The translations under genes and the position numbers were made by a program. A stretch of DNA of 64,000 nucleotides from Pseudomonadota bacterium (GTDB lineage Bacteria; Pseudomonadota; Gammaproteobacteria; Steroidobacterales; MnTg04). Where the stretch lies: assembly GCA_022572885.1 (NCBI GenBank), contig JACZVC010000008.1:1-64000 (forward strand). Direction: 5' to 3'. The stretch's first letter is position 1, and each line of letters opens with the position of its first letter. Shown piece by piece: positions 36,501-44,719 of the stretch. The notes beneath the pieces were generated by a model. That model did not search any database, was not told where the DNA came from, and saw nothing but the letters and a program-made list of their open reading frames with translations.

Positions 36501-37567
36501 CCCAGATCCAATGCGCGCTTTGTTTCTTCTCGGCTATACCGCAGTTGACGGGTATTGCTGAATCGATTGAGCGCGTGGCGCTCGACGGCACGCTCATTCT
36601 CGGGGGACGGCGTACCATAAAAGAGATCTACGTGATGCTTGCCGTGACTCACTCCTTTACGCAGCACGTCTATGCTGCCGCGCCGAGTGATCTCGCCCTG
36701 GAGCCGCGAGAGAAACTTCCTGCGCACCGGGCCATCGATGCGCAGTTCTAGCGCCTCGACAAGATTTTCCTGGGTCGCCTCGACGAAACACGCCAACTGC
36801 TCCAGATCGAGCGCGAATTCGCGATCGTAATCCGTGTTCTTGCCTTCGATCCACCCGAACGCCAGCATCGAGTCAAAAATCAACGACTCGAGGCCTTCTT
36901 CTTTAACGTTGGTCACCGGCGGTCGGTCGGCAGGCGTTGGTCGCGCTGTTTCAATTAACTTGATGCCGCCCTCAGGTCCAAATCGGGTTATCGCCTTCGC
37001 ATCATCGCGGATAACTTCATGAATTCGCTCCAATGGCACCGAGAACTCGTCGAGAAAAGCCGCAAGCCGCGGATCTTCTGATTGAAAGCCCAGAATCACT
37101 TTTTCAGCCGCACCGCGTGGCATTTCCAACCGAATCAAAGAGCTGTTCGTTGGCGCCACAGTGACAACTCTAACCTCTGAGATATGTACATCGGAGTAGG
37201 CCGCCATCATGCGTACAAGCCGGGCACGTTCCGCATCAGTCATCGAATCGACAGGTGCGGCGGCAATCAAGTCAATCATTGCCTTTTGGTCAGCCGAAAC
37301 CGGAGGCAGCCGATCACGCTCTAATGCGCACGGCGACTCCTTGAATCGACGCAGCTGGGATTCTGGCCAGTTCTCAGAATGTGAACGCGTATGACAGTTG
37401 GCACACAGCACGACCAAGTTCTCGAAGCTATGATCTTTTGTCTTGGACCAGCGAATAATGTGGGCCTTCTCGAGCGCAACCGGCTCACAGCAGCACGCAC
37501 ATCGATAACGGCACTCGAACATCAAGTCGCGCTGGATAGCCGCAGGGATGGCAGGGCGATTACTCAT
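33512..37567 (-). CDS. hsdR: Type I restriction subunit HsdR with N-terminal HNH nuclease fusion
   Basis: 1351 residues from the ATG at 37567 (GGAGGAA ribosome site; the frame opens at 37615). Residues 19-63 form an HNH domain: CRYRCACC zinc pair, KAHIIRW (His36), ENLVVLCANCH (Asn50, His59). After a linker the normal HsdR follows. Its restriction nuclease has HHVDLFYG and VATFELKNS (E-x-K). The motor has HSAGSGKSNSIAWLAH (Walker A), IIIDEAHSSQGG and FTATPKNKT. A helicase C domain and the C-terminal helical part complete it. HsdR translocates DNA and cuts it when the HsdM/HsdS complex finds unmodified sites. The extra HNH is unusual and gives the protein two nucleases. The start overlaps the hsdS stop by 8 bases. 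Confidence 0.93.
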   Translation of the reverse strand: MSNRPAIPAAIQRDLMFECRYRCACCCEPVALEKAHIIRWSKTKDHSFENLVVLCANCHTRSHSENWPESQLRRFKESPCALERDRLPPVSADQKAMIDLIAAAPVDSMTDAERARLVRMMAAYSDVHISEVRVVTVAPTNSSLIRLEMPRGAAEKVILGFQSEDPRLAAFLDEFSVPLERIHEVIRDDAKAITRFGPEGGIKLIETARPTPADRPPVTNVKEEGLESLIFDSMLAFGWIEGKNTDYDREFALDLEQLACFVEATQENLVEALELRIDGPVRRKFLSRLQGEITRRGSIDVLRKGVSHGKHHVDLFYGTPSPENERAVERHALNRFSNTRQLRYSREETKRALDLGLFINGLPVATFELKNSLTKQTAEDAEEQYKRDRDPRETLFLFGRCVVHFAMDDHEVRMCTHLKGTKGMAKASWFLPFNQGWNHGAGNPPNPYGIKTDYLWRRILTPGGLTDILENYAQIVEEKNEKTGKKKRVQIFPRYQQLDVVRKLLADAAWSGAGKRYLVQHSAGSGKSNSIAWLAHQLIGLRQAGADVFDTIIVITDRRILDKQIRETIKAFAQVSSIIGAVKEGDGASKTKQLAKYLKDGKKIVISTVQTFPFVLDTIGEEHRGKRFAIIIDEAHSSQGGRTAAKMNMALADERPAEEEETTEDKINKIIESRKLLTNASYFAFTATPKNKTLQLFGIPYRVGDEIKHRPFHSYTMKQAIQEGFILDVLKYYTPVKSYYRLAKTIEGDPEFDVKKARKKLRRYVEGHETAIREKAEIMVDHFVEQVIGQRKIGGQARAMVVTDGIQRAIKYYFAIQQYLETNKSPYKAIVAFSGEPVYKGEKVTEAKLNSFSSNDIPDRIQEDPYRFLVCADKFQMGYDEPLLHTMYVDKMLSGIKAVQTLSRLNRSHPKKHDVFVLDFQNDTDTIEDSFADYYRTTILSKETDPDKLHSLKADLDAYQVYAQLQIDTVVERYLGGADRDMLDPILDACVAVYVTDLDEDGQVDFKGKAKAFTRTYDFLATILDYGLQDWEKLSIFLNFLIPKLPAPIEEDLSKGILEAIDMDSYRAEKKATMAIALPDEDAEIGPVPTSGGGRVAEPEMDRLSNIIKSFNDQFGGLFDDIERMEQRIIDELPRRVSADQAYQNAKKHSDKQNARIEHDKALKQVVTALFSDDAQLFKQFQDNESFRHWLTDTVFGLTYEDSGYQEVSVRHLDESIESVELSLRKLIAESIGPDPKSFPNHVVEKANERIAGLLKKDATKKREDYQTTESVLEFFDLRELEAAIVSKDLWPRFEPKLGQKLVLQKRLGQMAELRNVIRHSRTIDEVVKKEGEAAVVWFEKLLKNQNAEAG

Positions 37568-38963
37568 CCACTTCCTCCATATCAAATTCGTCTCCCAACT
37601 CGTCGCCAAGTCCATCGGCGCCAGCGATCAAGGCCTCAGGTGTGGGCAGTTCCGGCAACTGTGCCGCAGCGGCACGAACATCCAGCTTGCCAGTGACGAT
37701 ATCGGACGTAAGCCGCGCGCTATATTCTTGCATCAAGGCGATTTCTCTATTGGCCCGATCAATTGCTGCAGTTGGAATTGCAGTTTCATTATTCACGAAG
37801 TCTACAATTTCTCGCTGCTCGTCTTTTGGAGGAATGACGATTGGTATTTTGAAAAACTCTTTAGGATAGAGGCGAAGACGGGAAGCCCTAATACCTGTGG
37901 AACGAGTTATATAATTTGCTTTGTAAGGCTCAGTACGCAGGAGCAAATCGCCATAGTCGTCAACCAACCGCTTCGGCTCTCTTTGACGATAAACAGCATA
38001 AGCTGGGCTTATGACTCCCTCGTGCTTAGAAAAGCCTAGCGCGGCCATCCAAGCCCACATAGTGTTAATCGCGAGATCGCCGGGCCGACATATCTTGTGC
38101 CCCACATTTGATTCGGCCTTGAACATTGTTATGTTCTTCTCGCTTCTCGGCGTAACTCCCGTTAGATGGGAAACCGACAGCATTTCCTCACGACCGGTTT
38201 TCGAGCGCTCATCAATTTCCTTGAAAACGTTTTTTGCGCGCCTTATATCCCAGTGCTCGGGAATGTCACCAAGCCACTTAACGCCCGAGGACTTGAGCTT
38301 GACGTTAGGGTCCAGGCCGCGAGTAACGGCTCGCTGGACAATGCTCTGCTTTTGCTCGTTCAGCAGCCCAATGAGTCGCCGCTTGGCGCGAATGAAACTA
38401 TCAATCTTTTGGTTTGCATGACCCAGAAAATTAACGATATCTGATTGTTCATCAGGAGGCGGAAGAATTGCGCCTATAACTTTGAAGTGCTCTGGCCGGA
38501 GACTCCACATATCAGACGAAATACCATACGACCATCGTTCTGCTTCTTTAGCAAATCCTGGCGTGCGATAGAGGTGATGAAAATACCACGGGTTAACCGC
38601 ATGTCGAGGCCGGACAACAATGTAGGCGGGACTAATAATTCCTCTCAACTCCGAGGCACCCAACGCCCCTTGCCACGCTCGCATCTTGTTGTATGCAAGC
38701 TCGCCCGGCCGCACAAGCTTATACTTGGACTTATTAGTATTCGAACTATCTTTCTTAGAAGTGCCAGCCAGAAGCTCTCTTTGCTTGATAATTCCGCGAC
38801 CAATAGTTACAGATAGCATCTCTTCTTCTGGGTGATTCTGATCTTTCACCTCATCAAATAAAGCCCGATTGGGTAATAGAGACCAATGAATTGGTACTCG
38901 ACCGAGCCATTTCTGACCAGAATCTTTGTACTCGGAGTACGGTTTGAGGTTTCTAATCATCAC
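37560..38963 (-). CDS. hsdS: Type I restriction specificity subunit HsdS
   Basis: 467 residues with two target-recognition domains. Each begins with a WLG-IP-HW block (KWLGRVPIHW near 18-28 and KWLGDIPEHW near 233-243) and ends in a helical spacer with a PPPDEQSDIV or PPKDEQREIV signature. It sets the DNA sequence recognised by the methylase and restriction complex. The C-terminus is extended by an acidic tail (DELGDEFDMEEVDE). Its ATG overlaps the stop of the DUF4062 gene (ATGA), and its stop overlaps hsdR. The target sequence cannot be predicted by eye. Confidence 0.95.
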   Translation of the reverse strand: MMIRNLKPYSEYKDSGQKWLGRVPIHWSLLPNRALFDEVKDQNHPEEEMLSVTIGRGIIKQRELLAGTSKKDSSNTNKSKYKLVRPGELAYNKMRAWQGALGASELRGIISPAYIVVRPRHAVNPWYFHHLYRTPGFAKEAERWSYGISSDMWSLRPEHFKVIGAILPPPDEQSDIVNFLGHANQKIDSFIRAKRRLIGLLNEQKQSIVQRAVTRGLDPNVKLKSSGVKWLGDIPEHWDIRRAKNVFKEIDERSKTGREEMLSVSHLTGVTPRSEKNITMFKAESNVGHKICRPGDLAINTMWAWMAALGFSKHEGVISPAYAVYRQREPKRLVDDYGDLLLRTEPYKANYITRSTGIRASRLRLYPKEFFKIPIVIPPKDEQREIVDFVNNETAIPTAAIDRANREIALMQEYSARLTSDIVTGKLDVRAAAAQLPELPTPEALIAGADGLGDELGDEFDMEEVDE

Positions 38964-40081
38964 TTCGCCTCTTTTGCGATGGCACGCACAATCCGCGCTC
39001 TTGCCATCGCCCGCTCTGCCATAAGCGATTCTTCACCCGTCTGGTTTAGCCATTCGAAAAAGCGTTGAACTCCGTGGCGCGTGTTCGCCTCGTCGCGACA
39101 GTTGGTGATGAATACGAACTGCACTTTCTGCACAGGGTCGGCCACAAAAACACCGAACGGTGCTGTGACAACTGTTGCATCCGGAAAGCCCAGCAGTTTC
39201 ATCGCCTGCCCTTCGGTCGCATTCTTGTTACAGGCAATGACATGCACCGGGCCACCCCGCTTGCCGGCCAACGCATCGGCGAGCAGATGGTCACGAAGGA
39301 ATGGTTGCCCGACCATCTCCCTAGCTGCACCTACAGAAAGAGAAGCCGGTATTGCGTGAGGCTCGACAAGAATGTCTCGCCCATCGACTTGAGCAAACAC
39401 TTTCTTACCATCTTCCTCCGATCCGCTACGGGCAAGCATTGAATCCCGTAGCACACGAACCATCTCGGCCTGACGAGTGGCGAAGTCGAGCCGCGTCCAA
39501 TCCAGCGCCGCACCGCTGTGAAACTTCCCTTTGGATGCTTCGCGGACGCCCGATTGCGTTAATGAGACGATGGCTTCATGAAGCGCCTCCTGAACACGCT
39601 TTTTGAGGTCTTTTACTGTCTTAACCGTCCCGCCGCGAAACAGGCTTTGCTGTGCCACGTAATCCTGAAAGCGTTGGTTGCGACTGCCTTCTGCGGTCTT
39701 TTTAGTCAGAATGTTGTCGAGCCCGATCAAACGTACTTTGGCCGGTGCGATGGACAAACCCGTCATCAGCTCCGCATGGCAAATACCTATATCGCCGGCA
39801 CCATCGGCCCAGCCGGCATTGCCGTTGCTGATGACGATCAGGACATCACAATCTTTAACCGCTTGCAGGCAGACATCCCAGGAATCCCAGGTGCCGCCCT
39901 TCGGCGGTGTTTCTTCGTTGATCCAGACTTCGAAAGGCTTCTTGCCCAGCAGCTCTATCGCTTCGATGTCCTTTTTGAGCTCTTTGCGTATGGCGGACAA
40001 GTCCGTCTTTTTCTGGCCGGCCGGAAAGGGATCGACACAGCGGCTGGAGATCATGACGCGAAGTTTAGAAGATGCCGCCAT
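38960..40081 (-). CDS. DUF4062/TIR-like protein inside the hsd operon
   Basis: 373 residues. The N-terminal 150 residues are DUF4062-like: LRVMISSRCVDPFP, then PFEVWINEETPPKGGTWDSW, VKDCDVLIVISNGNAGW and GICHAELMTGLS. This is a Rossmann-like fold related to TIR and SLOG, where CHAEL holds a Glu in the position of the TIR catalytic residue. The rest is an unassigned mixed domain. It sits two bases after hsdM and overlaps hsdS, so it is made with the restriction enzyme. It could be a backup effector or a regulator of restriction. Enzyme activity is not shown by sequence. Confidence 0.75.
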   Translation of the reverse strand: MAASSKLRVMISSRCVDPFPAGQKKTDLSAIRKELKKDIEAIELLGKKPFEVWINEETPPKGGTWDSWDVCLQAVKDCDVLIVISNGNAGWADGAGDIGICHAELMTGLSIAPAKVRLIGLDNILTKKTAEGSRNQRFQDYVAQQSLFRGGTVKTVKDLKKRVQEALHEAIVSLTQSGVREASKGKFHSGAALDWTRLDFATRQAEMVRVLRDSMLARSGSEEDGKKVFAQVDGRDILVEPHAIPASLSVGAAREMVGQPFLRDHLLADALAGKRGGPVHVIACNKNATEGQAMKLLGFPDATVVTAPFGVFVADPVQKVQFVFITNCRDEANTRHGVQRFFEWLNQTGEESLMAERAMARARIVRAIAKEAK

Positions 40082-40083
40082 CG

Positions 40084-42477
40084 CTATTTCTCGCTTCCAG
40101 TAATCTCGCCGAGCAACCCTTCGGTTTCCTGTTCCAGAGCGAGGATGTCGGCACTGATTTCTTCAAGGCTGCGCAACACTGGCGGCTTGTAGAAGTGCCG
40201 GGTGAAGCTGATCTCGTAACCAATTTTGGTATCACCCTCGACAATCCAGGCGTCTGGTATGTAGGGCAGCACCTCGCGCCGAATGAATGACTCGATGCCT
40301 TGTTTTGTTGTGGCTTCCGTTGGCAGTTCGCCTGGCAGGCCGGACGCGGGTGCTTCGAGAAAGGGAATCTGCTCATGGTCGCGCAGTTCGCTGTCTGGCT
40401 CGTATTCAACCACGCATTGCTCGCCATTAAGCTCCACCTCGTAAAGGCCGCGGAGTGGATCCGGTTCAAAAATAGCCCCTTTCTTGCCTTCGCCGGCTTT
40501 ATGGATCTTCTTGATCACGCAGGGCGCACCCTCGACCCGCCAACTCACAGCGTTGATTATCGCCTTGAGATCGGCCGCGCCGAGTTTGATATCGAGTTTC
40601 TTAAGCGCCGCTTTAACTGATTTAATAAAGACGTTGTGATCCTCGAACAAGCTATCGCCAATCTCCGCACGCAGTCGACCACCAATGTCAAGGAGCTTGG
40701 CATCACGCTTCCACGTTTCTTCTTTAAATAATTTCTTTTTCTTAGCGGCGGTCAAACCCTTCTTCGATGACTTAGCTTCACCTTCTTCGTCGGCTTCATC
40801 ATCCTCTTCTTTGCCCCAGTTCTCGACCAACTCTTTCAGTTGCTTACGTATGGTGGCGGGTTTATCGAACAGCGGCTCGCCCAGCTCATCATAGAGGGCT
40901 GCGCGAATCTCCTCATCACCAGAGGCGAAGCGGAGGCCCTCGATAGCTTTGCGGCTGAACTGGCTATGCAGGCGCAGCGGGCGTTCAACCTTGACCTTCC
41001 AGTAGCCGAACTCGGCATTCGGAAATATCTTCGATTGCTCAGTCTCGGCAAAATCAATAAAAGTATCGCAAACTTGCTTGATATTGGCGGGTGATAACTC
41101 GCAGTTTTTCTTACCCATGTTCTTGCGCAAGGGCTCGAACCATTCGGTGCCGTCGATGAGCTGGACTTTGCCCTTGCGCTCGTCGGGCTTGCGGTTGGTC
41201 AGTACCCAGACGTAAGTGGCGAGTGGGGTGTTATAGAACATATTCTGTGGCAGCGCGACGATGGCTTCCAGCCAGTCATTTTCAATGATCCACCGCCGAA
41301 TGTTGCTCTCGCCCTGCCCGGCATCGCCGGTAAAGAGCGACGAGCCGTTATGGACTTCGGCGATGCGGCTGCCCAGCGGGGTGTCGTGCTTCATTTTGCT
41401 CAGCATGTTCGCTAGGAACATCATTTGCCCATCGCTCGAGCGAGTGACAAGAGAGTATTCGGAGTCGCCCGCATGGCTGATAACGAAGCGCGGGTCAGCC
41501 AACTCCTTTTTGCCACCCATTTTCTCGAGATCGACCTTCCAACTCTTGCCGTACGGTGGATTAGCCAGCATGAAATCGAACTCGCGGGAGCGGTAGGCAT
41601 CGTTCGACAAGGTTGAATGCGCCGGTCCGCCAACTATGTTATCGGCCGCGTCGCCTTCTCCCTTCAGCAGCAGGTCTGCCTTGCAGATCGCGTAGGTCTC
41701 GGCAGAAATCTCCTGACCGTATAGATGAGTAGCAACTTGCTTGCCATGGTCTTTGGCGATCTGCTGCAAAGTTTCCTCAGCAACGGTGAGCATACCGCCA
41801 GTGCCGCAGGCGCAGTCGTAGAGGAGGTAGGTGCCAGATTCGACCTCGTTGGCAATAGGCAGAAACATTAGGTTTGTCATCAGGCGCACCGCATCTCGGG
41901 GTGTCCAGTGTTCCCCGGCTTCCTCGTTATTCTCCTCGTTAAAACGACGAACCAGTTCCTCAAACATCGTGCCCATCGAATGATTGTCGAGCGCCGGCAA
42001 ATCGCCGACCGCCTCAGGCGTTAGATTGATGTCTTTATCAAGAAACTTCTCGATGAGCGGCCCGAGCAAATCGCCTTTCGATAAACGAGGAATCTGATTA
42101 CGAAACTCGAAATTGGTCAGAATATCTTGGACGTTCGGGGAGAAACCATCGAGGTATGCCTCAAAATCATCCTTTAGCTTTTGTTCGGTGCCTCGAGACT
42201 TAAGGTCCCGAAGCAGGAATGGCGAAGTATTGTAGAAAGCCTGGCCGGCAGCTGCTCGTAAAGCATCGTCTTGATTCGCGACCTTCTCGCGATCAAGCGC
42301 TTTTTTCATATCGAGCACATCTTGTTTGGTTGGCTCGAGAACCGCATCGAGTCGACGCAGGACCGTCATCGGCAATATCACATCTCGATACTTGCCTCGG
42401 TTATAGACGTCTCGCAGGAGGTCGTCGGCGATACTCCAGATGAAGTTGGTAAGCCAGTTGAGTTGATTTTGATCCAT
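40084..42477 (-). CDS. hsdM: Type I restriction methyltransferase HsdM
   Basis: 797 residues from the ATG at 42477 (the frame opens with TTG at 42489). The N-terminal helical HsdM_N domain (MDQNQLNWLTNFIWSIADDL) is followed by the N6-adenine methylase: SAM motif I LLYDCACGTGGML and catalytic motif IV MLANPPYGKSW. A charged low-complexity stretch (GKEEDDEADEEGEAKSSKK) separates an extra C-terminal part of about 270 residues, longer than the EcoKI type. It modifies adenine at the site chosen by HsdS, protecting host DNA. First gene of the operon hsdM-DUF4062-hsdS-hsdR. Confidence 0.95.
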   Translation of the reverse strand: MDQNQLNWLTNFIWSIADDLLRDVYNRGKYRDVILPMTVLRRLDAVLEPTKQDVLDMKKALDREKVANQDDALRAAAGQAFYNTSPFLLRDLKSRGTEQKLKDDFEAYLDGFSPNVQDILTNFEFRNQIPRLSKGDLLGPLIEKFLDKDINLTPEAVGDLPALDNHSMGTMFEELVRRFNEENNEEAGEHWTPRDAVRLMTNLMFLPIANEVESGTYLLYDCACGTGGMLTVAEETLQQIAKDHGKQVATHLYGQEISAETYAICKADLLLKGEGDAADNIVGGPAHSTLSNDAYRSREFDFMLANPPYGKSWKVDLEKMGGKKELADPRFVISHAGDSEYSLVTRSSDGQMMFLANMLSKMKHDTPLGSRIAEVHNGSSLFTGDAGQGESNIRRWIIENDWLEAIVALPQNMFYNTPLATYVWVLTNRKPDERKGKVQLIDGTEWFEPLRKNMGKKNCELSPANIKQVCDTFIDFAETEQSKIFPNAEFGYWKVKVERPLRLHSQFSRKAIEGLRFASGDEEIRAALYDELGEPLFDKPATIRKQLKELVENWGKEEDDEADEEGEAKSSKKGLTAAKKKKLFKEETWKRDAKLLDIGGRLRAEIGDSLFEDHNVFIKSVKAALKKLDIKLGAADLKAIINAVSWRVEGAPCVIKKIHKAGEGKKGAIFEPDPLRGLYEVELNGEQCVVEYEPDSELRDHEQIPFLEAPASGLPGELPTEATTKQGIESFIRREVLPYIPDAWIVEGDTKIGYEISFTRHFYKPPVLRSLEEISADILALEQETEGLLGEITGSEK

Positions 42478-42989
42478 GCTTCTCGACAATATCGCTGTTC
42501 GAATGTTGAGCTATTGTGCCACAGAGTTAGTTGGACTTTGTGCCGTAGATACTTAATCGCCGCCGGCTTGTCGGGCGGGGAGCCGGCAACCTCAACCTAA
42601 CGTTTCTCATCGTGCAAATTCAACTGACCAGAGCCGCACGATATGCGTTGAACTTTGAGAAGAGCAGCTTTTGTAAATGCATGCATCGACACCCCGCGGC
42701 TTTTTCGCGCATTTCTCAACAAGTTTCTTCAATTTCGTTCGCATTGCGAAATAATTTTCACAATTTTCGGCGTCCGAAAGCGGCAAAAACTATTGTTCTT
42801 CGCGATGTTGATAAGCATGATAAGCGAATATCAATCACTTAGGCAGTTTTCACCTTATCAATTCCTTATCACCACCCTTATCAAGGCCTTATCAACACCC
42901 TTATCATTTTCGCCGAAGAGCCTGAGTCCAGACTCTGTTTACCCTCCTTGGTCGATTGACTCGGCGGCGCTCATCACTAATCTGATCGC
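42478..42989. other. Regulatory and gene-free stretch between hsdM and the Xis-like gene
   Basis: About 510 bases with no supported gene. It contains the phased TTATCA array described separately (42809-42906) and presumably the divergent promoters of the hsd operon and the integrase unit. The rest is AT-rich without recognised signals. Confidence 0.6.
42809..42906 (+). repeat. Helically phased CTTATCA repeat array
   Basis: Five CTTATCA copies start at 42854, 42865, 42877, 42888 and 42900, so spacing alternates 11 and 12 bases. Two inverted copies (TGATAAG at 42809-42815 and 42818-42824) lie to the left. They are about 85 bases before the Xis-like gene. Likely operator or directionality-factor sites. 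Confidence 0.8.
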
Positions 42990-43439
42990 ATGACCACCCC
43001 AGAATCCAGCCAAGCTAAGCGAGGAACATCTCGGTTCCTACCGAGGTTCATCCGCCTTCGTGACGCGCCGGAATACCTGGGCATGGATCGCAATCGGTTC
43101 AACCGGTCGGTGCGACCGCTTCTGGTTGCCATACCCATTGGCACCCAAGGCATCGCGTTCGACCGGCTTGATCTCGATGACTGGGCAGACCAATATAAGT
43201 CCCGCAACGGGCGTCCCGGTCTGCCGAAAGGAGACAGGATATGGGACGCAAAAGAACGCCAGGGCTCGTCAAGAGACAAGGGCTTTGGCACATCGACAAA
43301 CGCATCGGCGGGCGGCGTGTTTGCCAAAGCACTGGAACAGATCAACTTGAAGAAGCAGAGCTGTTCCTCGCGAGGCAAATCGACGAAACCCGGCAAGCGC
43401 AAGTCTACGGCGTTCGGCCAGCGAGGCCATTCGAGTTAG
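42990..43439 (+). CDS. AlpA/excisionase-like DNA-binding protein
   Basis: 149 residues. The N-terminal 70 residues hold a winged-helix of the AlpA/MerR-like excisionase type (FIRLRDAPEYLGMDRNRFNR, then IPIGTQGIAFDRLDLDDWAD). The polar C-terminal part overlaps the integrase start by 199 bases in another frame. I recall similar tails (GTSTN...FAKAL) in proteins beside this integrase type, so the overlap may be real. It is probably the recombination directionality factor or a regulator of the integrase. The phased array upstream is its natural candidate target. Confidence 0.75.
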   Translation: MTTPESSQAKRGTSRFLPRFIRLRDAPEYLGMDRNRFNRSVRPLLVAIPIGTQGIAFDRLDLDDWADQYKSRNGRPGLPKGDRIWDAKERQGSSRDKGFGTSTNASAGGVFAKALEQINLKKQSCSSRGKSTKPGKRKSTAFGQRGHSS

Positions 43440-44323
43440 CGGCGGCAAAGTTTGTTCGCGAGAACCAGCACAAGCGCACGATTCGAAATGACATCGCTCA
43501 GCTGAAACGGCTGTTGCCCTGGATAGGGTCGGTTCCTCTGAATCGAATTCACATCGGGACAATGCAGCCGTGGATCGAACACCGACGTAAAGAGGGAGTA
43601 GCCACTGGAACCATTAACCACGGGCTTAAAGTCGTTCGACGAATCCTGAACCTCGCACAAAGTGAGTGGCTGGATGAGAACGGACTGACCTGGCTCGCGG
43701 CAGCACCGAAGATCAAACTGTTACCCGATACCAGCAAGCGGCAACCATATCCGCTGAACTGGGACGAACAGCAGCAATTGTTCTCGGCGCTCCCGGCGCA
43801 TCTTGCAGAAATGGCATTGTTCGCAGTCAATACCGGCTGCCGCGATGCCGAAATCTGCAACCTGCGATGGTACTGGGAGGTAAAGGTGCCAACCCTCGAC
43901 ACGTTTGTGTTTATCGTGCCGGGAGAGTTCGTCAAGAATGGAGACGACAGGCTGGTGGTTCTAAATAACATTGCCAAATCAGTCGTGAATGCACGCCGGG
44001 GAAAACATCCGACGCATGTGTTTGCCTACAAGGGCAAACCGGTCACAAGGATGCTGAACAGCTCCTGGTGCCGAGTCAGGAAGAACTTAGGCTTGAGACA
44101 GGTAAGAGTGCATGACCTGAAGCACACTTTTGGCCGGAGGCTGCGTGCCGCCGGAGTGAGCTTCGAGGATCGGCAGGACTTACTAGGTCATCGTTCCGGG
44201 CGAATAACGACACACTACTCGGCTGCAGAGCTCTCACAGCTCATTGAAGCGGCAAACAGTGTGTGTGAAAGAAGCGGTAACAAGCCCGAATTGGTGGTTT
44301 TGCGGCGCCTAAGTATCAGTTAG
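43241..44323 (+). CDS. Tyrosine recombinase/integrase of the island
   Basis: 360 residues. An N-terminal SAM-like core-binding domain (about 70-165) is followed by the catalytic domain: Arg I in TGCRDAEICNLRW, box II HDLKHTFGRRLRAAGV, LLGHRSGRITTHYS with the final His and nucleophilic Tyr. Box II has Lys where most family members have the second catalytic Arg. I believe this variant occurs in relatives, but it should be verified. An AAAGGAGACAGG Shine-Dalgarno precedes the ATG. It integrates the element by recombining its att site with tRNA-Phe, whose 3' end lies 68 bases beyond the stop. Confidence 0.93.
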   Translation: MGRKRTPGLVKRQGLWHIDKRIGGRRVCQSTGTDQLEEAELFLARQIDETRQAQVYGVRPARPFELAAAKFVRENQHKRTIRNDIAQLKRLLPWIGSVPLNRIHIGTMQPWIEHRRKEGVATGTINHGLKVVRRILNLAQSEWLDENGLTWLAAAPKIKLLPDTSKRQPYPLNWDEQQQLFSALPAHLAEMALFAVNTGCRDAEICNLRWYWEVKVPTLDTFVFIVPGEFVKNGDDRLVVLNNIAKSVVNARRGKHPTHVFAYKGKPVTRMLNSSWCRVRKNLGLRQVRVHDLKHTFGRRLRAAGVSFEDRQDLLGHRSGRITTHYSAAELSQLIEAANSVCERSGNKPELVVLRRLSIS

Positions 44324-44325
44324 GG

Positions 44326-44342
44326 TCACGCAAAACTCACGC
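44326..44342 (+). repeat. Arm-type repeat, right end
   Basis: TCACGCAAAACTCACGC lies 2 bases after the integrase stop and 75 bases from the tRNA-Phe core. It matches the left-end repeat at 25127-25143 in 16 of 17 positions, same orientation. Confidence 0.65.
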
Positions 44343-44364
44343 ACGGGGTTTTTAAGGAAAGCTT

Positions 44365-44383
44365 GAAAACGACGTAAGTCGTT
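44365..44383 (-). terminator. Hairpin behind tRNA-Phe
   Basis: On the minus strand AACGAC-TTAC-GTCGTT is followed by TTC, and a T-run separates it from the tRNA 3' end. A modest terminator. Confidence 0.45.
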
Positions 44384-44390
44384 GAAAAAA

Positions 44391-44466
<76 letters not shown>

Positions 44467-44493
44467 ATGTTTGGTACTTTTCTTCAATTACAG

Positions 44494-44548
44494 GTGCGGA
44501 TTTTCAGTCCTTGCCTACCTTGTCGCTTTGCGACCCCGCTACCTGGCC
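44494..44548 (-). pseudogene. Degenerate tRNA-Phe-like 5' half
   Basis: On the minus strand GGCCAGGTAGC, an aberrant insert, AAGGTAGGCAAGG and GGACTGAAAATCCGC follow the order acceptor, D arm, anticodon arm of tRNA-Phe. The anticodon arm is identical over 15 bases to the intact gene 72 bases away. No T arm or 3' acceptor follows. It looks like a decayed copy from an earlier integration event. Confidence 0.5.
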
Positions 44549-44719
44549 GATACCGGCTCGATATTTGGCCTTTTTTGGCCCTAAAAGAGGCGCGTATTAA
44601 ACGCGAGCACCCGTTCTGAGTCAAGAAACAACGGGGTTTGCGGGAGGGTGTCATCCTTTGGCTTTGACAGCGCTTTGCGGCAATCGGTACCCTATGTGGC
44701 CTGAAATCCGGATCGGATC

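Noticed and set aside
42809-42906. CRISPR array
   Set aside because: Units are 7 bases with 4-5-base gaps, no spacers of CRISPR length and no cas genes.
20093-44390. An intact prophage
   Set aside because: Only a small-terminase-like gene and one phage-type gene; no portal, capsid, tail or lysis genes.
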